Source: Metarhizobium sp039808465 (GTDB taxonomy: Bacteria > Pseudomonadota > Alphaproteobacteria > Rhizobiales > Rhizobiaceae). Taken from it: a DNA stretch of 32,942 nucleotides. Below the pieces are notes generated by a model, which saw nothing but the letters and a program-made list of their open reading frames with translations, was not told the DNA's origin and did not search any database. Position numbers and translations under genes: made by a program. The stretch's first letter is position 1. The number at the start of each line of letters is the position of its first letter. The stretch covers positions 1 to 32,942 of the forward strand of contig JBDHTA010000023.1 in assembly GCA_039808465.1 (NCBI GenBank). The letters are read 5' to 3'. Of this stretch, positions 24,170 to 30,747 are shown in pieces.

Positions 24170-24814
24170 TCAAAAATGCCGCAGGGCATCCGCCCGCGCG
24201 CCCATGCGGGGCCAGGCTTGCAGCAGTTCCTCCGTTTCCGCCGCTTCGAGCTGCTCGCTGAAACGGTTGAGGTAAAGCCCCATCAGCGCGTCATGCGTCT
24301 CGTCGGAGGAGCTGCACAGTGCATCGGTGACGATGATCGTGCGCAGGCCGAGATCGATCGCGCCCATGACGGCGGCCAGCACGCAGACATCGGTTTCGCC
24401 GCCGGTGATCACCACCGTATCGATGCCCTCCCCGTGAACCAGACGGGCGAGCCGCCCGTCCGCCCAGGGCGAATAGACCGTCTTGTCGAAAACGCGGCCC
24501 GGCGGCACGAAACGTTCCAGCTCCGGCACCAGCCGCACGGCGTCCGGGCCGATCCTGTCGAGGGTGACATCGGCCCAGCGCCGGTAATAGCGCGCCCATG
24601 CGCCGCCCGCCTGCCGCGGGTTTTGCGGCGGTATGAAGCGGGTGAACAGGCTGCGCCCGGCCGCAACGGCGCTTAGCGCCTCCACGGCGGGCAGAACCCG
24701 TTCCAGCCAGGGCATCGCCCAGGGATAGCCCGGCCCGAACAGGCGCTGCATGTCGATACACAGATGCAGGCAGTCCGGGCCAAGCGGCCCGTGAATCAAC
24801 CCCTTCGCGGCCAT
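24170..24814 (-). CDS. Isochorismatase-family cysteine hydrolase
   Basis: The 214-residue protein has the Asp-Lys-Cys triad of the family: D21 (CIDMQ), K111 (DKTVYSPW) and C144 (GGETDVCV, with the cis-peptide GGE before it). Such enzymes cleave amides such as nicotinamide, biuret or ureidoacrylate, or vinyl ethers such as isochorismate; the substrate here cannot be told from the motifs. It starts 16 bases after the stop of the DUF892 gene, so the two are likely co-transcribed. Its ribosome site is weak. Confidence 0.85.
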   Translation of the reverse strand: MAAKGLIHGPLGPDCLHLCIDMQRLFGPGYPWAMPWLERVLPAVEALSAVAAGRSLFTRFIPPQNPRQAGGAWARYYRRWADVTLDRIGPDAVRLVPELERFVPPGRVFDKTVYSPWADGRLARLVHGEGIDTVVITGGETDVCVLAAVMGAIDLGLRTIIVTDALCSSSDETHDALMGLYLNRFSEQLEAAETEELLQAWPRMGARADALRHF

Positions 24815-24830
24815 GGCGCGCGCCGCCGGG

Positions 24831-25334
24831 TCAGGCCGCCTTGCGCGCCTTGGCGCGTTCGTTGGCCGAGGCGTCGGCGAGCTTGGTCAGGTCGCTGTCG
24901 GTCTTCGATTCTTCCTGAAGCGTCTGGCCGAGAAGACCGGCGGCTTCCTTCAGGCCGAGTTCCTCCGCCCAGCGCTTCAGCGTGCCGTAGCGGGTGATCT
25001 CGTAATGCTCGACGGCCTGCGCGGAGGAAATCAGCCCGGCATCCAGCGCGGGCGTGCCCTTGAATTCCTCGATGATTTCCTCGCCCTCGGCGACGATGCC
25101 CTCGATCGCGTCGCAGGTCTTGCCGCGCGCGGGCTTGCCGATCAGCTCGAACACCTGCACCAGCCTTTCGACATGGCCCTCGGTTTCCTCGCGATGCTTC
25201 TCGAAGGCTGCCTTCAGCGCCTCGGACTGGGCGGCCCGCTTCATTTTCGGAAGCGTCTTCAAAATCTTGCGCTCGGCGTAATAGATATCTTTCAGCGTGT
25301 CGTGAAACAGTGTGTCCAGCGTCTTCTCGGCCAT
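24831..25334 (-). CDS. DUF892 (YciE/YciF-type) ferritin-like stress protein
   Basis: The ATG at 25334 follows GGATGAGG, giving 167 residues, the usual length for this family; longer in-frame extensions upstream are antisense noise from the kinase gene. The all-helical sequence starts TLDTLFHDTLKDIYYAERKI and carries the ferritin-like Glu/His pattern (AERK, EKHREETEGHVERL, VEHYEITRYG). E. coli YciE and YciF and their relatives are stress-induced, and in Rhizobiales DUF892 genes are often part of the general stress regulon. A promoter matching the EcfG/RpoE2 consensus is found upstream at 25401-25425, which supports this. Confidence 0.9.
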   Translation of the reverse strand: MAEKTLDTLFHDTLKDIYYAERKILKTLPKMKRAAQSEALKAAFEKHREETEGHVERLVQVFELIGKPARGKTCDAIEGIVAEGEEIIEEFKGTPALDAGLISSAQAVEHYEITRYGTLKRWAEELGLKEAAGLLGQTLQEESKTDSDLTKLADASANERAKARKAA

Positions 25335-25400
25335 GGCCTCATCCTTTCGATCATTGGAGCGGGGGTGAAAGATCGCGCCTCCCCGTGGTGGCCATCCTCT

Positions 25401-25425
25401 AACACCGGGAATGCGCAAGGGTTCC
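25401..25425 (-). promoter_or_regulatory. Candidate EcfG/RpoE2-type stress promoter for the DUF892 gene
   Basis: On the minus strand, GGAAC (25425-25421) is followed after 18 bases by TT (25402-25401), within TGTT. This fits the rhizobial RpoE2 pattern GGAAC-N18/19-TT, with three of four bases matching the CGTT form. It lies about 66 bases before the DUF892 ATG. Confidence 0.5.
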
Positions 25426-25553
25426 GCAGGCTGTGAAAAACGGGGGATTGCGCGGCGACGGCTGGTCAAAACCGTTGGAAGGCTTACATTGCGGATCGGG
25501 TGTTTGCGCACTGCCGGGCACGAATCGGGGTCACGGCGGCGGTGGGGACGGAG

Positions 25554-27113
25554 ATGGGTGAAAAGGGAACCGGCTTTCCTTCCGTGGCCCGCATTGCGGC
25601 TTTGCTGCTTGCGGCCTTGTGGCTGGTGCTGGCCGCCGTTACCTGCGTCTGGCTTTACCAGAGCTACGAGACCACCAACCGGCGCATCGGCGAAAGGCTG
25701 GGCGCGGCCTCCACCGTGGTCGCCACCAACGCCTCCTTCATCAACGCGCTGGCCGCGCAGGCGCTGCGGCGGATCGACGAGACGCTGCCGCAGCAGATCG
25801 CCATGGCCGACGGAGACCAGATCCGCAACATCGACGATGCCGTGGAAGGGCTTCCCGGAGTGGTGCAGGCCTATGTGGTCGACGCGGGCGGCGAGACCAT
25901 CTATTCCACCGATCCGAAGATCAGGCCGGTCAACATCACCGACCGCGAATATTTCGCGGCGCTGAAAAACGGCGCGCGCGATTATGTCTCGCCGCTCCTG
26001 GTCAGCCGCCTGAACGGCGAGCAGATTTTCGTCTTCAGCCGGAGACTGGAGCGCAACGGCGTCTTCGCCGGCGCGGCGATGGTGTCCTTCGAGGCGAATG
26101 TGCTCGCATCCGTCTGGAGGGCCGTCGATCTCGGCAACAATTCCACCATCAGCCTCATCCGCAAGGACGGGCAGCTCGTCGCCCGCTTTCCGCTGGCCGA
26201 CGGGCCGCTCGACATGAGTGGATATGTGCTGTTCACCGATTACCTGCCAAAAGCGCCTTCCGGCACCTATGAGGCGATTTCGCCGCTGGACGAGGCGCAT
26301 CGCATGGTCGGCTATCAGGCGGTGAACGGCGCGCCCTTCGTGGCGCTGGCGGCGCTGGATTACCGCGAGGCGATGGAGCCGTTCCGCCGCAATGCGGTGG
26401 CCGCGGCGATCCTCGGCATCCTCACCACGGCGGGCGCGGCGATCACCGGCTGGTGGATCCGCACCCTCTACCGCCGCGACCGCCTCAAGACCGCCGCGCT
26501 GGAAGCGGCCAACAGCCAGAACGCCCTGCTGCTGCGCGAAATCCACCACCGGGTGAAGAACAACCTGCAATCGGTGCAATCGCTTTTGCGCATGCAGGGC
26601 CTGCCGCCGGACGCGCAGAAATCGCTATCGGCGCGCATCATGGCGATGATCGCCGTGCATGAGCAGATCTACCGCAACGACGCCTTCGCGATGGTCGAGC
26701 TGCGCAACCTCATTCCGGCGGTGGTGGACAAGCTGGTGGAAGCCTATGAGGCTCCGGTCGAGATCACCTACGCGATCGACGCGGTCGAGGTGAGCGGCGA
26801 CCACGCCACCTCCATCGCCCTGCTGCTGAACGAAGTCGTCACCAACAGCCTGAAATATGCCTGCGAGGACATGGTGGGGCTGCGCCTGTCCATCAGCGCA
26901 TCGGCAACCGGCCGGGACCGGATGACGCTGACCGTTTCCGACAATGGCAACGGCTTCGATCCGGAAGCGGTGCCGCGCGGCATGGGCAGCCGCCTCATCA
27001 ACGGCGTGGTGCGCCAGTTGAACGGCGGCTACCGCTATGAAATCAACGGCGGCACCACCTTCATCGCCGATCTCGACCTGAAGATGATGGAGAAGGCGGG
27101 CGCCGCCGGGTGA
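25554..27113 (+). CDS. Cache-domain sensor histidine kinase, HisKA_2 type
   Basis: The ATG at 25554 follows GGACGGAG; a GTG at 25500 would add only 18 residues before the membrane segment. The 519-residue protein has a first membrane helix at about 12-36 and an extracytoplasmic dCache-like sensor (about 40-275, with NITDREYFAAL typical of it). A second helix lies at about 280-302. The dimerisation box EIHHRVKNNLQSVQSLL carries the phospho-acceptor His331/332, and the ATPase domain has LLNEVVTNSLKYA and DNGNGFDP. HisKA_2 kinases often feed the PhyR-EcfG stress pathway in alphaproteobacteria. It is divergent from the DUF892 gene, but no response regulator is adjacent, so the partner is unknown. 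Confidence 0.88.
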   Translation: MGEKGTGFPSVARIAALLLAALWLVLAAVTCVWLYQSYETTNRRIGERLGAASTVVATNASFINALAAQALRRIDETLPQQIAMADGDQIRNIDDAVEGLPGVVQAYVVDAGGETIYSTDPKIRPVNITDREYFAALKNGARDYVSPLLVSRLNGEQIFVFSRRLERNGVFAGAAMVSFEANVLASVWRAVDLGNNSTISLIRKDGQLVARFPLADGPLDMSGYVLFTDYLPKAPSGTYEAISPLDEAHRMVGYQAVNGAPFVALAALDYREAMEPFRRNAVAAAILGILTTAGAAITGWWIRTLYRRDRLKTAALEAANSQNALLLREIHHRVKNNLQSVQSLLRMQGLPPDAQKSLSARIMAMIAVHEQIYRNDAFAMVELRNLIPAVVDKLVEAYEAPVEITYAIDAVEVSGDHATSIALLLNEVVTNSLKYACEDMVGLRLSISASATGRDRMTLTVSDNGNGFDPEAVPRGMGSRLINGVVRQLNGGYRYEINGGTTFIADLDLKMMEKAGAAG

Positions 27114-27123
27114 CCGTCCGGCG

Positions 27124-28314
27124 TCAGGACGCCAGCGCGTCGCGGATGGCCCTGACCGCCGCCAGCGCCCGCCGCGAGCGCGCCGTGCTGACGAATTCCG
27201 GCCAGCTCGACAGGATGACGGCGGCGAAATCCGCTTCCGGATCGATATAGATCAACTGCCCGAAGACGCCGCGCGCCATATAGGCGCGGCGGTGGCTGTC
27301 CTCGATCCAGAACTGGTTGCGATAGGCCCCTTCCGGAAGCACCTCGTGATAGACGCCGCCGAACAGCGCCGGTTCGGCGCCGAAGCGCGTCTGCGCGATC
27401 CATTCGGCCGGAACGACGCGCCGCCCGTCGATCTCGCCGCCGCGAAGATGCAGCAGCGCGAAGCGGGCATAATCGCGCAGGGTCGCGTTGAAGCCGCCGT
27501 CGCCCAGCGCATAACCGGCCGCGTCCACGGTGAAGCAGGCATCCTCCTCGGCGCCCATGGGAGCCCATAATTCACGGCTGACAAGCTCGGCCAGCGGCGT
27601 GGCGGTGACGCGTTGCAGCACGAAGGCGAGAACATCCGTCTCGATGGAGCGATAGCGGAAGGAAGCACCGTGCGGGCATTCCATCTCCTTCAGCGACAGG
27701 ATCAGATCCCACACATGCGCGGGCCAGCCCGGATGCCAGCGATCCTTCCAGCCGCTCGCCACATCCAGTTGCGCCATGTGGGAATCGAGCGCGGTATAGG
27801 TTTCGTCGAACACCACGCCGCTGGTCATGTCCAGCACATGCCGCACGGTTGCCCCGCGATAGGCCGTCGCCTCCAGCTCCGGCAGGTAATGGGCCAAGGG
27901 CGCGTCCGGATCGATCAGGCCCCGGCCGATCAGGATACCGGCCACCGTGCCGACCACCGACTTGGCCACCGATTGCGACAGATGCGTGGTATGCGCCGTC
28001 ATGCCGTTCAGATAGCGCTCGGCGACGACCGCGCCGCGATGCAGCACCAGCATGCCGTCGGTATAGGCCGTTTCCAGAAAGCCGCCGATGGTGCCGGGCA
28101 GCCCGTCCGCCTCGAAGGCAATGGCGTCGATCTCCCGCAGGCTCGCCGGAAGGGGGCTGACCGGCCCCGGCCCGCGCCACACCTGCGCGGTCGGCAGCAT
28201 CTCGCGCACATGCTGGAAGGTCCAGCGGTTCCAGGGGGCGCGGTCCCAGTCCTGGCGGGGAATGACGGGGGCGCCGGGAACGGCCGGATCACGGAAAGGC
28301 GGCATGTCGGTCAT
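27124..28314 (-). CDS. Beta-lactamase-fold serine hydrolase (paralogue 2)
   Basis: I start at the ATG at 28314, which matches the N-terminus of the relative at 1202; 50 further codons upstream show no conservation. The 396-residue product has SxxK at S115-V-A-K118, the same residue number as in paralogue 1. Both share the N-terminal motif RAPWNRWTFQ here, against TAPYSRWSFQ in paralogue 1, and LDMT plus FRYRS. The Asn of YRSPNTDML is Glu here (YRSIETDVL), and the C-terminal HGQW is RGVFGQL. No signal peptide is visible. It is convergent with the kinase gene, ten bases apart, and follows gntR on the same strand, so GntR may co-control it. Substrate unknown. Confidence 0.85.
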   Translation of the reverse strand: MTDMPPFRDPAVPGAPVIPRQDWDRAPWNRWTFQHVREMLPTAQVWRGPGPVSPLPASLREIDAIAFEADGLPGTIGGFLETAYTDGMLVLHRGAVVAERYLNGMTAHTTHLSQSVAKSVVGTVAGILIGRGLIDPDAPLAHYLPELEATAYRGATVRHVLDMTSGVVFDETYTALDSHMAQLDVASGWKDRWHPGWPAHVWDLILSLKEMECPHGASFRYRSIETDVLAFVLQRVTATPLAELVSRELWAPMGAEEDACFTVDAAGYALGDGGFNATLRDYARFALLHLRGGEIDGRRVVPAEWIAQTRFGAEPALFGGVYHEVLPEGAYRNQFWIEDSHRRAYMARGVFGQLIYIDPEADFAAVILSSWPEFVSTARSRRALAAVRAIRDALAS

Positions 28315-28464
28315 TGCTGTCTCGCTTTGCGGTTCGGAACGGTGCAGGTTACCCTTTATCCGGGCTCCCATCGACTCAATCAGGAAATCACAGGCTACAG
28401 CATGCCGCGCAAAAATGGTGCGGGTTTTGCGATGACCGCCCTCCCCCGCCGGAGCAGGTGGCAC

Positions 28465-29142
28465 TCACGCCTTGCGGGTCTGCGGCAGATGCTCCAGCAG
28501 CGATCCGCAGGCCCGCATGATGTGATCGTAAACGAGGCGGCCAGCCAGCTCGGCATCGCGCTTGCGGCAGGCGTCGAGAATGCCGCGATGCTCGCGGTCG
28601 GCGGTTTCCTTGCCTTGCGACAGCGTCAGCTGAATCCGGAGAAACCGCTCCAGCCGGTCGTTCACCGACCGGATGGTGCTGACCAGGAAAGGCCGCCGCG
28701 CATCCTCGTACAGACAGCTATGGAACTGCCAGTTCAGCTCCGCCCAGCGCGCCACGTCGGTTTCCTTCGCGAAGGCATCGCAGAAAGCCAGCGCCCGCCC
28801 GAACGTCTCCTCCCGCATATGCGGAATCGAAAGCCTGATGGCCGAGGATTCGAGGATGGCCCGCACCTCGAAAATCTGGGCAAGCTCCGGCTCGGAAACG
28901 CTGGTGACCACGGCGCCGCGATTGCGGTGGAACTCCACCAGCCCCTCCGCCTCCAGACGCTTCAGCGCCTCCCGCACCGGGATCTTGCTGACATTGAACA
29001 TCCGCGCCACCTCATCCTGCCGGATCGGCTCGCCCTGATCGAGCGTGCCGCCGGTGATGGCGTCGCGGATGAATTTCAGGATGATATCCGATGCGCTCGG
29101 CGCTTTACCGAGGTTCGGCACCGTCGCGGATACAAGCGGCAT
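28465..29142 (-). CDS. GntR-family (FCD subfamily) transcriptional regulator
   Basis: The 225-residue protein has a winged helix at about residues 15-80 (IRQDEVARMFNVSKIPVREALKRLEAEGLVEF is its heart) and a C-terminal FCD ligand domain with the EVRAILESSAIRLSI segment and metal-binding-type His residues. FCD regulators usually repress catabolic genes and respond to small organic acids. The ATG follows TGGAG. It is divergent from the hydroxyproline dehydratase-like gene, 171 bases apart, and two matched palindromes fill that gap. Confidence 0.9.
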   Translation of the reverse strand: MPLVSATVPNLGKAPSASDIILKFIRDAITGGTLDQGEPIRQDEVARMFNVSKIPVREALKRLEAEGLVEFHRNRGAVVTSVSEPELAQIFEVRAILESSAIRLSIPHMREETFGRALAFCDAFAKETDVARWAELNWQFHSCLYEDARRPFLVSTIRSVNDRLERFLRIQLTLSQGKETADREHRGILDACRKRDAELAGRLVYDHIMRACGSLLEHLPQTRKA

Positions 29143-29182
29143 TTCGTACTCCAGAATTTTCAGGCAGTCAGCCGGAACGGAT

Positions 29183-29194
29183 ATCGTAGACGAT
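29183..29194. promoter_or_regulatory. Candidate GntR operator, site 1
   Basis: ATCGTAGACGAT has perfect five-base arms ATCGT/ACGAT around a two-base centre. It lies 41 bases upstream of the gntR start and 53 bp, about five helical turns, from site 2. Confidence 0.5.
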
Positions 29195-29219
29195 CCGGGC
29201 GGCGAACGCCATGGCGGCC

Positions 29220-29247
29220 TTGACGTATTTCGTAGATCGTATACGTT
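29220..29247 (+). promoter_or_regulatory. Candidate promoter of the dehydratase-like gene
   Basis: TTGACG at 29220-29225 (five of six -35 bases) is followed after 16 bases by TACGTT at 29242-29247, a weak -10. The predicted -10 overlaps operator site 2, as expected for a repressed promoter. Confidence 0.35.
29236..29247. promoter_or_regulatory. Candidate GntR operator, site 2
   Basis: ATCGTATACGTT contains the perfect palindrome CGTATACG (29238-29245). FCD-type GntR regulators commonly bind GTATAC-centred palindromes. It differs from site 1 only at the central pair and one outer base. Confidence 0.5.
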
Positions 29248-29313
29248 TATGCGGCCTTATCGATGGCGGCCCGGGCCGGATCGCCGGACACAACCCCTGT
29301 CAGGACATACACC

Positions 29314-30345
29314 ATGCGCTCCTCCAAGATCGTCCATATCGTCAGTTGCCATGCCGAAGGCGAAGTCGGCGACGTCATCGTCGGCGGCATCGCGCCGCCT
29401 CCCGGCAACACCGTCTGGGAGCAGTCGCGCTGGATCGCCGAGGACCAGACGCTGCGCAACTTCGTGCTCAACGAGCCGCGCGGCGGCGTCTTCCGTCATG
29501 TCAACCTTCTGGTGCCGCCGAAGAACCCCCGGGCGCAGATGGGCTGGATCATCATGGAGCCCGAGGACACGCCGCCGATGTCCGGCTCCAACTCGATCTG
29601 CGTCTCGACCGTGCTGCTCGACAGCGGCATCATTCCGATGACGGAGCCTGAAACCCGCATGGTGCTGGAAGCCCCGGCCGGGCTGGTGGAAGTCGTCGCC
29701 GAATGCCGCAACGGCAAGGCCGAGAAGATCACCGTCACCAACGTCAAGAGTTTTGCCCAGAAGCTCGGCGCCGCGCTCGACGTGCCCGGCATCGGCACGA
29801 TCACCGTCGATACCGCCTATGGCGGCGACAGCTTCGTCGTCGTTGATCCCGAGGAGATCGGCATCGATCTTTCGCCGGAAAATGCCCGCCTGATCGCCGA
29901 AACCGGCATCAGGATCACCAATGCCGCCAACCGGCAGCTCGGCTTCTCGCATCCGGAGGACACGGGCTGGAACCACATCTCCTTCTGCCTGTTCGCCGGG
30001 CGTCCCTACCGGGAGGACGGGCAGCTCATGGCCCAATCCGTCGTGGCGATCCAGCCCGGCAAGATCGACCGCTCGCCGACCGGCACGGCGGTTTCGGCGC
30101 GCATGGCGCTGCTCAACGCGCGCGGCGAATTGAAGGAAGGCGAAACGCTGACCGGCATTTCCATCATCGGCACGCGGTTCGTCGGCAAGATCGTCAGCGA
30201 AACGACGATTGCGGACCAGAAGGCAATCATTCCCTCGATCACCGGCCGCGCCTGGATCAGCGGCACGTCGCAACTGATGCTCGACCCGTCGGACCCGTTC
30301 CCGGGCGGCTACAAGCTGTCCGACACCTGGCCGATGCTGAAGTAG
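29314..30345 (+). CDS. Proline-racemase-superfamily enzyme, likely trans-3-hydroxy-L-proline dehydratase
   Basis: The ATG at 29314 follows CAGGA and gives 343 residues, the normal family length. Superfamily hallmarks include CHAEGEVGDVIVGG, PRGG and DRSPTGTAVSARMALL. The two catalytic positions, Cys/Cys in proline racemase and 4-hydroxyproline epimerase, are Ser90 (MSGSNS) and Thr256 (SPTGT) here. The Thr points to trans-3-hydroxy-L-proline dehydratase, which makes pyrroline-2-carboxylate by loss of water and does not racemise. Divergent from a GntR/FCD gene and convergent with putA, it fits hydroxyproline use. Ser at the first position is less common than Cys, so the substrate assignment stays open. 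Confidence 0.75.
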   Translation: MRSSKIVHIVSCHAEGEVGDVIVGGIAPPPGNTVWEQSRWIAEDQTLRNFVLNEPRGGVFRHVNLLVPPKNPRAQMGWIIMEPEDTPPMSGSNSICVSTVLLDSGIIPMTEPETRMVLEAPAGLVEVVAECRNGKAEKITVTNVKSFAQKLGAALDVPGIGTITVDTAYGGDSFVVVDPEEIGIDLSPENARLIAETGIRITNAANRQLGFSHPEDTGWNHISFCLFAGRPYREDGQLMAQSVVAIQPGKIDRSPTGTAVSARMALLNARGELKEGETLTGISIIGTRFVGKIVSETTIADQKAIIPSITGRAWISGTSQLMLDPSDPFPGGYKLSDTWPMLK

Positions 30346-30361
30346 GACCGTCTCATGACAT

Positions 30362-30385
30362 CCCTCGGGGCGTGCTGCCCCGGGG
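30362..30385 (+). terminator. Terminator-like hairpin after the dehydratase-like gene
   Basis: CGGGGC-GTGCT-GCCCCG (30366-30382), extended by outer CCC/GGG around a one-base bulge, begins 16 bases after the stop. No good T-run follows. Confidence 0.4.
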
Positions 30386-30440
30386 AACCTTGTGTCTTCC
30401 GGCTTCTCCCCGCAAGGGGACTATCGCATATGGCGTGATG

Positions 30441-30578
30441 GCCCCTCATCCCGCTGCCGCGACCTTCTCCCCGCAAGCGGGGCGAAGGGGATATGCCGCT
30501 CCGTTTTCCTCAATGAAAACCGATTCGTGGGGCAAGTCCCCTCTCCCCGCAGGCGGGGAGAGGGTTAGGGTGAGGGGC
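30441..30578. repeat. RIME-like palindromic intergenic repeat, family 1, copy 2
   Basis: This copy is nearly identical to 19962-20100, including the central TATGCCGCTCCGTTTTCCTC and the right half AGAGGGTTAGGGTGAGGGGC. Differences cluster in the left palindrome (GCAAGCGGGGCGAAGG here) and in the bases between the two palindromes. Confidence 0.8.
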
Positions 30579-30585
30579 GACCGTT

Positions 30586-30726
30586 TGTGAAGACCCCCTC
30601 TGCCTGCCGGCATCTCCCCCACAAGGGGGGAGAAAGCAGGAGGTTCGCTCTTCCCTCGATTCTTGAATGCCGAGGGTGCCGCAGGTTAAGTCCCTCCCCC
30701 TTATGGGGAGGGATTTAGGGAGGGGC
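30586..30726. repeat. Palindromic intergenic repeat, family 2, copy 2
   Basis: This is the counterpart of 5783-5916: the blocks CCCCCTCTGCCTGCCGGCAT, CTCCCCCACAAGGGGGGAGA and TCCCTCCCCCTTATGGGGAG occur in the same order. It starts only seven bases after the family 1 copy, so the two form a composite. Confidence 0.7.
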
Positions 30727-30747
30727 CTTCGCTCACCCTCTATCCGC

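Larger units (their letters stand above)
30346..30747. other. Repeat-filled non-coding gap between convergent genes
   Basis: These 402 bases separate the ends of the dehydratase-like gene and putA. They hold a terminator-like hairpin at 30362-30385 and a partial palindrome CTTCTCCCCGCAAGGGGA near 30403-30420. One copy of each intergenic repeat family then sits side by side (30441-30578 and 30586-30726). I see no gene in it. Confidence 0.7.

Noticed and set aside
25335..26579. N-terminal extension of the DUF892 protein to about 582 residues
   Set aside because: The added part is antisense to the histidine kinase gene and low in conserved features; the ATG at 25334 has a good ribosome site and gives the family's normal length.
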